From: Batillaria attramentaria
Taxonomy: Eukaryota > Mollusca > Gastropoda > Batillariidae
Length of the DNA stretch: 64,000 bases
Direction of reading: 5' to 3'
Assembly (NCBI GenBank): GCA_018292915.2
Contig: JACVVK020000036.1
Span: 2,602,501-2,666,500 of the forward strand
Below the pieces are notes generated by a model. That model searched no databases. It was not told the origin of the DNA and saw only the letters and a program-made list of their open reading frames with translations. The translations under genes were made by a program, and so were the position numbers. Every line of letters starts with the position of its first letter. The first letter of the stretch is position 1. Shown here in pieces: positions 11,580 through 23,879 of the stretch.

Positions 11580-11838
11580 ACTTGAATATTTGTCTTTATG
11601 CCAGAAGCAGCAGTAGCACTTCTTTGTTTGACTGGCTTTTTTTCCCCCAATTCATCGGTTGATGGAGATTTTCAAGTGTAGGGATCAGAGGCCGTAGATA
11701 CAGTATAACAAAACTCTACGCAGAATGCCTTCAATTACGAAAACAGACTACGCGTATTATTGTGCTGGTTGACATAGCAGTTTTATGATAAATCGTAAGT
11801 CACCAATCAATTATTTCATTAAGTATCCAACTTGACAG

Positions 11839-11892
11839 TCAACTCTGCACCAGCCGGCGTTCACTGATGACTATGATATCACTAGCAGTGCG
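11839..11892 (+). other. Orphan exon-like segment, 54 nt
   Basis: Flanked by ttgacag and g|gtaaga. In phase 0 it reads STLHQPAFTDDYDITSSA and is a multiple of three. It cannot join the neighbouring exons, which need phase 1 here, because the phase-1 frame contains TGA. It may be chance or part of a rare isoform. Confidence 0.2.
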
Positions 11893-12825
11893 GTAAGACT
11901 TGCCAGTGATGGCTGGATCCCACCAAAAGCACTGCATCAGACAGGCGTGGTTGGTACTGTACAGTAGGCGTGTTTACACACAACAGGGGCGGCAGATCAT
12001 TTTCAAGTTTTCAGAGTAAATCTGATCTCTTTATCAGTCAACATCTCACCTTGTGTTCTCCGGCCTTCCGCCTCGTGACTGATCCCAGGTAGCGCAGCGG
12101 ATCTTGTGTGCTCTGGCAGCAGTTTTCTCCCTTGATCTGGAGTCCGCCGTCTGGTCTGTTCAGTCAGTGGGATGTTCAGAGCAAATAAGCATCGTTGAGC
12201 GGCCTGATCTGACATGATTTGTCTGTCGCTTGCGCGTGCCTGCGCTTTCTTGGAGGTTGTTACGTTCGTCTAGACGGCAGTGTGGGGTCACTATAGATTA
12301 CCGGCTGTGTGTGGTCGTGCACGCAAATCTGTCACTGATGATCAATATGACATGAACCCCTAGTTGGCAGCCAGTTTCTCAAAGCCGGTTTATTCAGTTT
12401 GCTGCCGGTTCAGAATGTATGTGAACTTTGTACAAAACCCTCATGATCATGTACACAGAGCTGGGGTATTAGCTATCAGTGACAGAGGCCTTGTTATTTT
12501 CAGGTCTCAGCTCATTGCTGCTGATATGGAAAAAGACTTTAAGCTCCTAAACACCCACACCCCGGCCCACCCCGCTCATTGCTACTGAACACTTTCTTCA
12601 AGTTCCTCTAGAGGAGAGTGGAAGACGTGATACACTGATATGGGGTTGCAGCGAAGAAGCATCCAGGAAAATAATTTGCAATTACACGTACTTATTAAAA
12701 TTCACTGAGTCAGTGATAGCTCAGTACGTAATAACTTGGATTGCGGGCAGCCGTGACAAACCCCATGCCGGACACAAACCCATACCCTTGTCACTTCTGA
12801 AGTCAGTTACGGCCGATACTGCCGA

Positions 12826-12890
12826 TAGTTAGTTAGTTAGTTAGTTAGGGCTTAACGCCGCGCAAGCAACAAAGGCTAATTCGCGGCAAA
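12826..12890 (+). repeat. Repeat E, copy 2
   Basis: (TTAG)n then ggcttaacgccgcgcaagca and aaggctaattcgcggc. Confidence 0.75.
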
Positions 12891-13168
12891 CAAAAAGTCC
12901 CCTTCTGCCAGGTCCTTTAAAACATAAAAATTTTCACGTTAAAACAAGAAATAAATATAAACTGATTAAAAAATCTATTGGGTTTAAATGAGAAAAATCT
13001 TGCAAGACTTGAACACTGGACATACGAGGTCAATGCGAGTATGAATACATCGGAGGACTATATTTCGTAAAAAAAAAAAAAAAAAAAAGGTTGACCTCTT
13101 TCAGATAATTGAAGAGCTGTCCCATAGAATCCCAGCGTTGTCAGAGTCAGACTGACAGTGCCGTTGGC

Positions 13169-13170
13169 CT

Positions 13171-13219
<49 letters not shown>

Positions 13220-13220
13220 T
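13169..13220 (+). repeat. (TC)n/(TTTC) tract forming an acceptor pyrimidine tract
   Basis: CT-rich run directly upstream of the 13237 cassette exon. Confidence 0.9.
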
Positions 13221-13236
13221 TGTCACTTGCATGCAG

Positions 13237-13281
13237 AGGTAACCCGACAAAAACCAGCGCCGGACGGAATTCCAGTCCGCG
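13237..13281 (+). CDS. Candidate cassette exon, 45 nt, phase 1 to 1
   Basis: A long CT tract (13169-13220) and ttgcatgcag form a strong acceptor; g|gtaggt is the donor. Read in phase 1 the 45 nt are open and give VTRQKPAPDGIPVR plus boundary residues. Skipping or including it keeps the frame between the exons ending 11307 and starting 22581, as expected for a cassette exon. The DGIP string resembles an SxIP core but lacks the serine. The alternative donor four bases on (gtaaga) would shift the frame. Confidence 0.5.
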
Positions 13282-14574
13282 GTAGGTAAGAGGTTAATTG
13301 AGCATCACCCACAGTGATCACATTGTGTCCATCCGTTGGGTTCCTGAACTGAAAGCATTCTGCATCGCAAGGAATCCGCTTAAATTTCTGCTTGTAAATA
13401 TATCGGGAGTCTTCCAGTCCTACACCTGGCCAAACCTGAGAGAGCTACTGACACCTGAACTAGCGCCACACACCTCAGTCTCAGCACCTGTGGCCAAGCT
13501 TCACTTCTTCCCCGCCAGTGTAGCGTGTGGAAACTGGTGAACTGAGACTCCGGTGATTTGGAGGGGTTTGGGTAATGGCGGTGGCTTCATCAGTGAAGCC
13601 AGGGAGACCGAGCAAGACACGAAGGGCTCATAGATTGGGATGGGAAATTAACTTCGGGTGCTAGAGGACTGACAGGAGGCCCGCTTACCTACCGTAGCGG
13701 CACATCATCCGTATCAGTAATGGCTTCGCCGATAGTAACGGAATAACACTAGGCTAGGCCACCCCAAACCCGGCCATCCTACCCCATCCCCTTTTCACAC
13801 ACACACACACACACACACACTGACACACACACACACACTGACACACACACACACCGGACACACACACACACACACACCGACACATACACAACTGAGCTGC
13901 CGTTGTTGCTGGATGGATCCGTCTTCTGTTGTGGTCAGTGTACGTAGTATTAAGTTTTATGTAATATGCAAGTCCGGCAACCGGTACTTTTGTAACGATA
14001 CCGTTTGTTGTTGTTGTTGTTTTTTGTTGTTGTTGTTTTATTTTTTCATGCTCAGTTTCCCCACAACTGAAGGGATCAGTAATGATAAACTTGCCGATTA
14101 ACGGATTTATTTAAATTCAGTTGAACGTGGTGTGCCGCGGATGAAGTGTCACCCGTTTGCTTCCAATGTCAGTTGGTACGTTACAGCTGTATGGCTGCTG
14201 CTAACGTCAGCCATATTTCAGTTCTGGGTGCGGCCGCGCGCTGTTTAACACTTGTATAGTCTGGACACCCCGCACGCAGACTGATCACTGATTGGCTTGT
14301 CACTCAGGCATTCAGTATTTGCGTCACTGAGTTGTCGCAACTGTTGCAACTGCCACTGACTGGCGTACTATGAGCGGGAGCAGTGAAAGGCGGCTTTGAA
14401 AGTGCCGTCTGCACTGTCTGCCATCATTGATTTTTTTTCTCTCCCCCTGCCTGTCCCAGACCTGTCTGGTGGCTGTGTATGACTAATCACGTTGTGCAGC
14501 ACTACAGTCTGTGAGTCAAGCGGCCTGATAAGGTCACCACTGATTAGTGGCACTGACGTGGATTGATTGATTGA

Positions 14575-14760
14575 TCAATCATCGTTCCGGCAGCTCACGG
14601 AGGGAGGGGGAGGGGCGGGGGGGGGGGGGGGCAGCTGCTGTGCCGGGTGTGGTGGAGGTGGTTGTTAGTACTGACGTCAGAGGTCGGTGGACAGTGACTG
14701 TCCGCCAGTGCTTCGTTGAAACATGGCTGTTGTTAGTTCTTTCGTAAGTCTGTCTTATTG
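14575..14760 (+). promoter_or_regulatory. Possible internal promoter with GC box, CRE and tiny first exon
   Basis: A G-rich stretch with ggggcggggg (about 14612) is followed by a palindromic CRE TGACGTCA (14672-14679) and then ATGGCTGTTGTTAGTTCTTTC|gtaagt. This would be a seven-codon first exon (MAVVSSF) ending in phase 0 at 14743. It could join the phase-0 exon at 23524. Suggestive only. Confidence 0.25.
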
Positions 14761-15129
14761 CATTTTCAAGCGGTGCGGAGCCGCCGCGGGATGATTTTGG
14801 TCGATTGAGGTAACAGTCATATTTTCGTCGCGCCGATTGCGTGTATTTAATAAAGTTTGTCGTAGCGGCAGCACCGAGAGACGGATTAGTGAGTCAATTT
14901 CCGTTCAGTACTGACGTATGTTTGCCCACACGGTTCGTCACTCTGACTGTGTGCGTCGCAGGCGGCCTGATGACGTCGGTCGGCCAAGTGCACGTGTATC
15001 AAGTTCAGTATCAGTTATGAGTCTTATGCTTTGCAGCCTATTTTATGATTCTCACCTCTTATAGTTCTGGCATATTGTCACTTTGATGGCACCCTTCCAC
15101 TATACGTTTCGGCTTCACTCGTCACCTAT

Positions 15130-15530
15130 CAACCGTCGCGAACCCTCCGGTCGTCGACGGTCCGAGAGGCTGACGTCTCAAAATTCCCGATCGCAGTTTG
15201 GAATCTTTTGGCGTCCGTAGCGCTCTTTCAGTTTTGTCGCACCCATCTTGTGGAACTCTCTGCCAGCAAATCTGAGAAATGCGCCCACACTGTCTGCTTT
15301 TAAGAGCAATCTTAAAACGTTCCTATTTCGCAAAGCCTTCCAGTAATTTCAGCCCTGCATAACTTGTCACTCCAGGGACTTGTGTAAGTCCCTGGTCACT
15401 CTAACCAGTGTACGTCTATCTTTGTAAATTGTGCCGTGCGGCGTGACTGTCGGTGAGTGATTGGCGCATTGAGTTTTATTTTAAAGGAATGCCGCGCCCT
15501 ACAAATACCATGTATTATTATTATTATTCA
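15130..15530 (+). mobile_element. LINE 3' end (non-LTR retrotransposon), truncated
   Basis: 15225-15345 encodes RSFSFVAPILWNSLPANLRN, then APTLSAFKSNLKTFLFRKAF and a stop. This is the typical C-terminal end of ORF2 in L2/CR1/jockey-like LINEs (LWNSLP...FK..LK..LF). Upstream frames are broken. A 3'UTR and an (ATT)n tail (15511-15528) follow. Confidence 0.8.
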
Positions 15531-16415
15531 CCTTCACGGCCTGGCGACGGAGCTCACTGGCACATAAGTTACTAATAGGTTACAACACATTTCTGTATTC
15601 ACCAAACGTCAGTAAATTTGCTTTCTTGGGATGGAAACTGAAAAAAATCATGATCGAACACCGAGCAGCAGATAGACACAGGCTGGTGAGCCCTGCAAAC
15701 CGGTGGGACATCCCTTGCAAAATTCTTTACCCTTCCCCCTCCCTTACCCTGCCCCCCCTCCCCCAACCCCCGGCCCTTACCCTGCCCCCTCTCCCTGCCC
15801 GTGTATATCAGAATACTGTAGGATTATCTGACTTATCTATTTCCCTGACAGTTCTAGGGTTATCAGTCTCATGTCATTACTGCATGCGCACCTGTCTGCG
15901 TAATCCCTTACAATCAAGACTTCAATTACTCAGTCCCAGAAAGGCAGACCGGAAGTAGATAAGCCTGAAGGTCGGTAAGGTAAACAGTACCGAAAGTCTC
16001 TCACCTGTACACAGTCAGTCAATCAAAGACCAGGGGCGCTGAAAGGCAAGCGAGGTAGATAATTAGCAAAGCAGGCGGGAAAATTGGAAAATGGATTGCC
16101 AGCGGCACAGGAAGAGCATAGTTTTCAGCTGGCTGCTCCAATCGCCAGGGTCATCGCAGGCGCTTTCTGACATTTCGCTTCACCCCCGCCACCCTCTCCT
16201 TGCAACCCCAGCTGGCTTGAAAGCCGCAACGGTTGCGCGAGTTTGCGGCCGCAACCAGGTCGGGCCATCTGGAAGTCAGACACTGATGAGGATGAAAGTC
16301 AGCGTTGGTTCCACCATGATCACCAGGATAGCGGATGTGGCGCTAGGGGAAAGGACTCAAAGGAGGGTGAAGGTGGGGGTGGAGGAGGGTGGGGGTGATG
16401 TAAGGGATATGACGA

Positions 16416-16464
<49 letters not shown>

Positions 16465-17092
16465 CACCATTTCCCATGTACGTTTCTCTCTCTCTCTTCT
16501 TCTTCTTCTTCTTTTTCTTCTTTGTGTTATTAATTAGATTATGTGGCCTGACGATCTCATAGGCCGGTTGTTTTGTCACATGGAATGTCATGATGGTTGT
16601 TGTTGACTTCTTTCCCCGGGGGTGAGGGCCGCCGGGGTTGGTGAGTTTGGGGGTGGGGGATCAAACGCTCCACGGACATTCAGCTGGTGCATTGGTGTGT
16701 TCATGTGTTAACTCATTTCTGTGGAGCACGTGCGTAAAGTTCACTGGTTATTCTGCATTGTACAACTGATGTATTCCAGTTTATCGGCGCCAGTGGGACA
16801 CGCGGCATACCTGTGTCTCACTCCCTGTGTTGGCGGTGCCATGTGGCAGCCACTGACGACTGCAGCCTTCAACTTGCACAAAAGATTACCAGAGTGGCAT
16901 TTATGTTGCCACATAAAGGCACGCCGTGCTTGGCATGGGTCAACAGCCGCCGCCTCCCCCAACCCGGCCCCATGCAACTTCCTCTCTCTCTCGGTGTCTC
17001 TGCACCCCCCCCCTCCCCCTGTCTCTCTCATCCCCCTCTCTCTCTCTCATCCCCCTCCAGTCGTACCCTCGTCCCTAGCACCTTTTTTTTTT

Positions 17093-17093
<1 letters not shown>

Positions 17094-17129
<36 letters not shown>

Positions 17130-17275
17130 AGTGTGTGCGTGTGTGTTCTTGCTCTTGTTATTGTGTGTGTGTTGTTGTTGTTGTTGTTGTTGTTGTTGTG
17201 TGTGTGTGTGTGTGTGGTATTTTGTGTGTGTGTGTGTGTGTGTTGTTGTTGTTGTTGTTGTTGTTGCTTTTGTTG

Positions 17276-17338
<63 letters not shown>

Positions 17339-17401
17339 GGTAGTGGTGGTGGCATTGTGTGTGTCTGTGTCTGTGTGTTGTTGTTGTTCTTGTTCTTGGT
17401 A

Positions 17402-17470
<69 letters not shown>
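17094..17470 (+). repeat. Compound (TG)n/(TTG)n microsatellite
   Basis: Alternating blocks of TG and TTG with short interruptions over about 375 bp. Confidence 0.95.
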
Positions 17471-17471
<1 letters not shown>

Positions 17472-18081
17472 CTGACTTCTCTAGACCATGCCGCCCAGGT
17501 CTACCTGGCCAACTAACGGTACCAGATCCCGCTGCTGGAGAGGGTCTGCGACTCGTTGTCAATGGAGCTTGACTGCACACGCCTCCTCCAGACCTCCCCC
17601 CCCTCCACCCCTCCCCCCACACCCGCCCTTTTTCCCATTACCCACTGCTGCCCGCCTCGCCCTCTCTGTACCGCTCTTGCTTCGTGTCTGAGCTAACAGC
17701 TGGCGAAATGAGGCAGGGCTGCCCCTTTGCAAGTCATCTCGAGAACAAAGAACATGGCCGAGAAATAGCTGGTATCTTTTTCTGTCCGAAAATGACTGTT
17801 TTGTTTCGCTTGGTGCTTACCAGAGTGCTGACATTAGTCAGTTTTGAAGCCGTCAGGTTGTCTGCGAAGGTTCTTTCTTAGGTGCTTTCTTAGCTAATTT
17901 GATGGGATTTTGCTTTTGAAGACTAGTTAGTTATACGTGTCAGTGGTGGTGTTTGAATCAGTCTGATATCCAAAACACCCGAGATCCCATCAGCTGATGG
18001 TGAACGGCTAGAGCAGCTGGTTCATCAGTGTGGAAGATGCCAACTTACATGAGCAATACAAGGTACACGCTTTAGTGTTGG

Positions 18082-18114
<33 letters not shown>

Positions 18115-18329
18115 CTGTGTCTTGCTACGCCGTCAGAGACTGAGGTGTATCAGTGAAACGTCCAAAATGTTGCTTGCTATATGATTGGTTCAGGATGTCA
18201 TTCTTTGACAAAGTGGACATAGCCAGCCCAGTTGAACCAAGGTGTTTGACTGTCAGTGATACATGAGTTTTATGTCAATGCAATAATTAAAAAGCAGTTC
18301 CAGTCTGCGAGGCTGGAAAGAACCGTGAG

Positions 18330-18466
18330 GGCTAGTGGGGTGTCTGGGAGTTTAACGTCCTTTTCCCACACGTAAGGGTGATATCAAAGACGGGTCAGCC
18401 TGAAAAAGGCCGGCACAAATGTTTGGCCTCAACCGGGATTCGAACTCTCGACCCGAGCTTTGAGGA
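18330..18466 (-). mobile_element. SINE-A copy, minus strand
   Basis: Body and B box of the family, head truncated. A 15-bp duplication ggaaagaaccgtgag flanks it (18315-18329, 18467-18481). Confidence 0.85.
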
Positions 18467-20370
18467 GGAAAGAACCGTGAGAAAGCCTGCACTATGTAAT
18501 GGTGTAACGAGGTCGGCCTGTCCCCATTACAGGAGGGTCGAGGGGTAGAGGCGGCAGGACCCACAAAGCAGCACATGCCGCAGATCTATCAGCGTACGCT
18601 GCAGAGACTAAAGAGGTTTAATTTACGTCTGTGGCACCCAGCTCCCGCTCTTCACAAAGCAGAGAAGGGCCGGCTGACTGCAGCGCCAGGGTGCAGCTAT
18701 CATACAAGGGACCAAACAGCTTCAATTTCGCTTCCCCAGTGTCTGGGTCCGTCCCTCCTTGTGCAGCTCAGTTTCGGTGGAGGGAGACTGAAGGTGGCAG
18801 TTGGTCTGCTGGATTTGTCTGGCAACACAGAGATCAGAGAGATATTCATAACATATATCTCGGCTGGGAATTGTAGGACGCGTCGTTGAAAAGTCCACAT
18901 CTGCAGTATGGGAGGTAGGTCACACTGGAACTTTTGAGACTTGCTGCTTTGTTTGGGTTCGTCACGTGCTTTTCATTGGCCTACGTCACAATTCTAAGGT
19001 GGAAACACTGAGCCACTGACGTGTACTTGCAGGCCGCAAAGCTAAAACTGAATTTCTGAGTGAAACCCATTGACAAAGTATCACAAGCTTAGTCACGCTG
19101 AGAATGTTGCTGCTTTGTTTGAGTTCGTCGCGTACTTTACTTTGGCGTACGTCATAATTCGGGAGAGACATTAACCACGTGCATTTATTGGTCACAAAAC
19201 GAAACGGAAAAAAAAAATGAATCGCCTTCTTTGTCAAATATTAGCTTATGTCAGAGTCACTTTATGTGGTATTGAGCAAACGTGCAAATGACGTAGGTGG
19301 CCATCGTTAGAGCTGATTCAGATTTTGCTTGAAACGTCAGGCTCCGCATGTAAAAGTCAGGGTTAGGGAGTTTAACCCCGGGTTAGAGTCTAGCCTCGAG
19401 CTAAACTAGCTCTAGGGCTAAATTTTCTGTTGTTTTTTGTTTTAAATCAGGAAGCGGGTCCATTCCAGCAAGATGCCTATGTCGGTATAGAAAGATTTTT
19501 GTCTGTCTTTCTTAGCTTCCTTTTTTTAAATTTAATTTTGTTTTGGGGTTTCTTTTGTCCTAGTCTGGGTTAGGCCCGGAGCCGTGGGTTAAATTAACCT
19601 CGAGTTTTACATACGGGCCATGGTCTCTTTTGTTATTGTTTTTCTCAACCTGCTTCTCAAGTGGTACCTGTGAAAACCGTCACAGAGGAAGACAGTGTAT
19701 TATCATAATCGAAGAACATTGACTAAATTAAAACTTAGTAACTGTGTCCGAAAACCAGCACAGCAGGGTATCGATCATGACCCGTGAAATACTCCGGCCG
19801 AACCGAACCGTACCGTACCGTACCGGCCACGCTAACTAAAGACTTGTGAACAGCGTGGGAGGGGGGTGCAATGGGATGTGAGATTGCTGTACTAATAGGA
19901 CCCCTGTTGGCAAATTGTGGGGCTGCTCGGCGTGACTGGCCAGCCTGTTGCTGTAGCTGCTGTAGGTGAGGTGGAGATAATGGTCCAGTTCATCTGTACT
20001 ACTGGCTAATTATTGTCCATCTCTGATCGTGTTACTGAGGACTTGCAGACATCCTGCAGATGTCCTGCATGATGTTACAGCTGCTGATCTTATCGAATCA
20101 ATTTGCGTTTAGTGGTTTCAGTGGTTAGACGTGTCCTACCAACCGGCACTGTTTTAACACACTAACCAGTGAGCGAACTTGCAAACGAAACAAACACGGA
20201 AACAGAGAAGTGCAGCAGGTTTAGGACAGGCATGTACAAAACACCATAGCGTCATGGGTATAGCCGCGGCAAATCCTTTGTTGCTTTTGTAGGTCGCGGC
20301 TTTCAAAACAAAGCAGCAGGCCAGAAATCCTGCTGATCATAATGACGTACAAGCTCGGATGGAAGCGCAC

Positions 20371-20473
<103 letters not shown>

Positions 20474-21013
20474 AGGGGCATATGCATAATATATGTCTAC
20501 TGAACACGATTTCCAGGTAGGTGGAAAAACAGTTCTGTAGACCCATCTGGTGGTAGAGAGTTTGGGTTTTTTGTATTTCTCTTTCTCGAGGAACATGAGA
20601 ATGTTTCAGCAGTCTCACCGATAGCCCTCTAGCGGCGTGTATGTGTTGACACGTCTCGCTAGTTGCTGGCGATTTGTTATGGCTGCTAGTCGCCTCCCCT
20701 CATTATTGGCTCCCCGTAGATAACGGTCCTACAGTCTTTTTACACGCCCGGTGTCTGCTCAGTGTCTCGCAGGCTGCCAAACAACTAACTGATTGACTGT
20801 AATGGAGGAAGAATGTGTTTAGCAGCATGGGACAGAGCCAGATCGGCTTTTAGTCTTTTGTACCTCCAGTTTTTGTTTCTTTTTTTTTATTTTCCCTTTC
20901 ATCTGCCGTCCTGCCCCTCCCCCTCCCCCCCCCCCCCCACACACACACAGCCCGGAACAAGTCCCCGCGGAGGAATTGTACTCCCAGATTCAGGTATCCC
21001 GTACCTCCAGCCT

Positions 21014-21200
21014 GGGGAGCCGGGATGGCCGAATGGGTAGAGCGTTGGACTCTCGATGCTCGGGTCGTGAGTTCGAATCCCGGCAGGGCTGAGGCCAAAT
21101 ATTTGTGCTGGCCTTTTTCTCGTTGCCCGTCTTTGATATCACCCTTACGCGGTGGAAAAGGACGTTAAACTCCCAAACAAACACACACCCACCCACCCCC
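21014..21200 (+). mobile_element. SINE-A copy
   Basis: Complete head (gggagccgggatggccgaat) and body, tail with (AC)/(CCCA) repeats. Imperfect duplication tacctccagcc / tacttccagcc flanks it. Confidence 0.85.
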
Positions 21201-21209
21201 ATACTTCCA

Positions 21210-21300
21210 GCCCCGGCGGTAGCCCGTTATCTCTCGTGAAATTCGGAACGAAAGCCGGAGGACCCGGAGAACAACCCTGACGAGCAGCCCGGTTCTTTTC
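21210..21300 (-). mobile_element. SINE-C fragment
   Basis: Contains ggaggacccggagaacaacc and gacgagcagcccggt, matching the middle of SINE-C in reverse. Confidence 0.6.
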
Positions 21301-21522
21301 TTGTCCTCTCTTGCTATCGTCCTGTTCTTTTAGGTCTGGTCCATTTCCATAAAAATTAATACGTTAACAGTTTTATAGTTTACATTTCTCCGTGGTTGGC
21401 ATTTCCAGGTTGTTATTTTGAGAGAAAAACCAGTTCCTGAATCGCGGGACGTTTGACGGGAGTAACAGACGTTACACGTAACGCAGGATAATAAGAAGGA
21501 GAAGAAGAAGAAGAAGAACTGA

Positions 21523-21715
21523 GCATTTTGTATAGGCCTTTTTACCCAATGACCCGAATTGGCTCAAAGCGGCGCGAGCTGAACCCAAACACGCACGCTC
21601 ACGTAAATCACACGCATTCTCTTACACGCTGGACGTGAACACATTACAATCAAAGAGGTGCGAAGGGTAAGCTCAGCAATGGAAGTTTCGGAATTTAGAA
21701 TTGCAATTTTTTTCG
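21523..21715 (-). mobile_element. SINE-B 3' part, minus strand
   Basis: Same block as at 3690 (ttggctcaaagcggcgcgag, cacgtaaatcacacgcattc), preceded by (GAA)n. Confidence 0.75.
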
Positions 21716-21783
21716 AAATTTTGTTTCCATATTAGTTCATATTCCATTTCAGTGAAACCCGCTCGAACAGGAAAAGCAGGGGT

Positions 21784-21825
21784 GTTTTGTTGTTGTTGTT
21801 GTTGTTGCGGTTTTTTTTTTTTTGG

Positions 21826-21867
<42 letters not shown>

Positions 21868-21885
21868 TTTTTTTTTTTTTGCTTT
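21784..21885 (+). repeat. (TTG)n with T homopolymers
   Basis: Two TTG blocks separated and followed by T runs. Confidence 0.95.
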
Positions 21886-21984
21886 TTTTCTCAGCGTACT
21901 CATTCGAAAAAACAGCCAATCAATCAATCAGTTAATCAGTGGACCAGCCAATCCATCAAACAGTCAGCTGATACGATAATAAAA

Positions 21985-22270
21985 ATAATGAGGAGGAGGA
22001 GAAGACGGGAATATATATAGCGCTGTAACCTATCAATAAATGAAAGTTTTAATCGCTTAAAGATAAAGTAAAACAACAAGTGAAGATGAAGAAATGTATA
22101 TATATATACAAAAATATACAGAGCCATAAGCCCAGACACTAGGCGCAAGGACTCGCACATACTGAGAACACGATGCAAACAGTTCAGTGGTGTTCCTGGA
22201 TGGGTTTTCAGACTTTACTTGAAGAGTTTCAAGAGAAACAGGGAGAGAATTCTGGGCTAAATGACCAGCG
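21985..22270 (-). mobile_element. Possible LINE/SINE 3' fragment, minus strand
   Basis: Read on the minus strand it ends agcgctatatatattcccgt then a T/C/A-rich tail, the usual layout of LINE-type 3' ends; the upstream part has a broken coding-like frame. Weak. Confidence 0.35.
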
Positions 22271-22283
22271 TAGGAGGATAGGG

Positions 22284-22366
22284 GGTGAGTGAGTGAGTGA
22301 GTGAATGAGTGAGGTTTTAGGGTTTAAAGCCGCGCAAGCCACAAAGACTAATTCGCGGCTGAGTGT
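22284..22366 (+). repeat. Repeat E, copy 3
   Basis: (GTGA)n then gggtttaaagccgcgcaagc and aagactaattcgcggc; diverged, with a different tetranucleotide. Confidence 0.7.
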
Positions 22367-22580
22367 GCCTACACTACATGAAAAAATCAAAAACAACCCC
22401 CCCCCCCAAAAAAAAAAAAATGTAACGTTGGACAGAGGATGCAAACTGGTGTGCGGGGCGGTATAAACTTGACCCAGGACATGCAGGAGACGCTGCACCT
22501 TCGTGCTAAGACTGAGAGGGGTGTTGACTGTGTATGGCTGTGAACGTACCGTGATATGATTGGTTGTCTGTGTGTTGCAG

Positions 22581-22666
22581 GCAACTCAGCAAGTCGCGTG
22601 GCACCACGCCTGAAGAATGAGAGGGCGTCAAGCGTGGCCAGTTCCAGATCTGACCACAGCACTCCG
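22581..22666 (+). CDS. Internal exon with duplicated donor, phase 1 to 0
   Basis: The acceptor gtgtgttgcag|gc and donor ccg|gtacgt give an open exon that takes phase 1 and ends in phase 0. It encodes NSASRVAPRLKNERASS and ends RSDHSTP. The last 16 exon bases and the first 22 or so intron bases are repeated 42 bp downstream, so a second donor at 22709 would extend the exon to 22708. That adds VRIYTSRITDHSTP with no stop codon. Ser/Arg-rich, disordered. Confidence 0.8.
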
Positions 22667-22734
22667 GTACGTATATATACGTCACGCATTACTGACCACA
22701 GCACTCCGGTACGTATATATACGTCACGCACCAC
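22651..22734 (+). repeat. 42-bp tandem duplication spanning a splice donor
   Basis: tgaccacagcactccggtac and the following gtatatatacgtcacgca occur twice, 42 bp apart, across the exon 22581-22666 boundary. Confidence 0.9.
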
Positions 22735-22904
22735 TGGCTCTCTGCACCCTGTCCATGTGCTTGATGTCCGGGTGTGGAGGTGGTGTTGGGGAGGGGGGGG
22801 GGGAGTGACGGTTGACAATAACATGTAAAGCACTCTTTGAAGGACAAGTTTTCAGATGTATTTATTGATCACAGCTATTCTGACAGGGCTAATCAGCTAC
22901 CATT

Positions 22905-23210
22905 GATACGCTCACAGATCGTTTTGATCTGTTTTCATGGCTATCATCACACCACTTGGACACCTGGACAGTGACAGCGTCTGTAATGCTGGCACTGAGC
23001 CAATCAGAGACGCGTGCTCGATGTCGCGGTGACCACACTAAGCCATCCATTAGTGAAACAACAGTCGTTGAATTTGAATGTTCGACCGCTTGCACAAAGT
23101 GTAAAACAACATTGTATCGCATTAAGAGCTGTACTAATCATCAAGACAGAGTATTTCGAGCGTACAATGAGGCGTACTCACGAGCGAAACTATGCCAAAC
23201 GTGAAACATA
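22905..23210 (-). repeat. Dispersed repeat D, copy 2 (inverted)
   Basis: Reverse complement of the 6475 copy over most of its length (acctggacagtgacagcgtc, gtactcacgagcgaaactat). Confidence 0.75.
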
Positions 23211-23251
23211 AATTGGATTAGCAAAGATGAAATTACCTGCTGAAATAATTT

Positions 23252-23260
23252 ATGCGCGCG

Positions 23261-23343
<83 letters not shown>

Positions 23344-23392
23344 CAGTCGTATTACCACATATATATGCACACGCAAACTAGGCGGTACAGCT

Positions 23393-23484
<92 letters not shown>
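23252..23484 (+). repeat. (GC)n(AC)n then (CT)n(GT)n microsatellites
   Basis: Two compound repeats separated by about 50 bp, just upstream of the 23524 exon. Confidence 0.95.
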
Positions 23485-23523
23485 CCCTACATGTATAAAC
23501 ACAACCAAACTGGTGTGTTTCAG

Positions 23524-23632
23524 AGGTCGGTAAAGACAAAGAACATGCGCAATGCCCAGAAGTCAGACGGACAAGCGACCACCACAAGTCAGAGTCGGCG
23601 ATCCAACGTGAAAAGTTCCATCCCTCCCCCAA
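23524..23632 (+). CDS. Internal exon with second SxIP motif, phase 0 to 1
   Basis: The acceptor tggtgtgtttcag and donor a|gtaagt flank 109 nt open in phase 0. It encodes RSVKTKNMRNAQKSDG followed by a Thr/Ser/Arg region that ends VKSSIPPP. SSIP (23614-23625), with a Lys just before it and Ser/Arg further upstream, fits the SxIP EB1-binding motif of microtubule plus-end trackers. The upstream acceptor region is dominated by (CT)n(GT)n. Confidence 0.8.
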
Positions 23633-23709
23633 GTAAGTACATTGTTCATACGTTTATTATACTGTACGCTTGTAACAGTCAGAAACTTTCACTAACTTTC
23701 ATGGCGGTT

Positions 23710-23742
<33 letters not shown>

Positions 23743-23879
23743 TTCTACAACGGGGTGACAGTCAGTAATATGTTAAGTCTTGAATTACTGTTGAGCGAGT
23801 TTGGGTCGGCTAGTAAAGAAAAGTTCAGTCTATGGGTAACAGTGTCCCCGTACTGGGAAACAAAACTGTCGAGGTTGTG

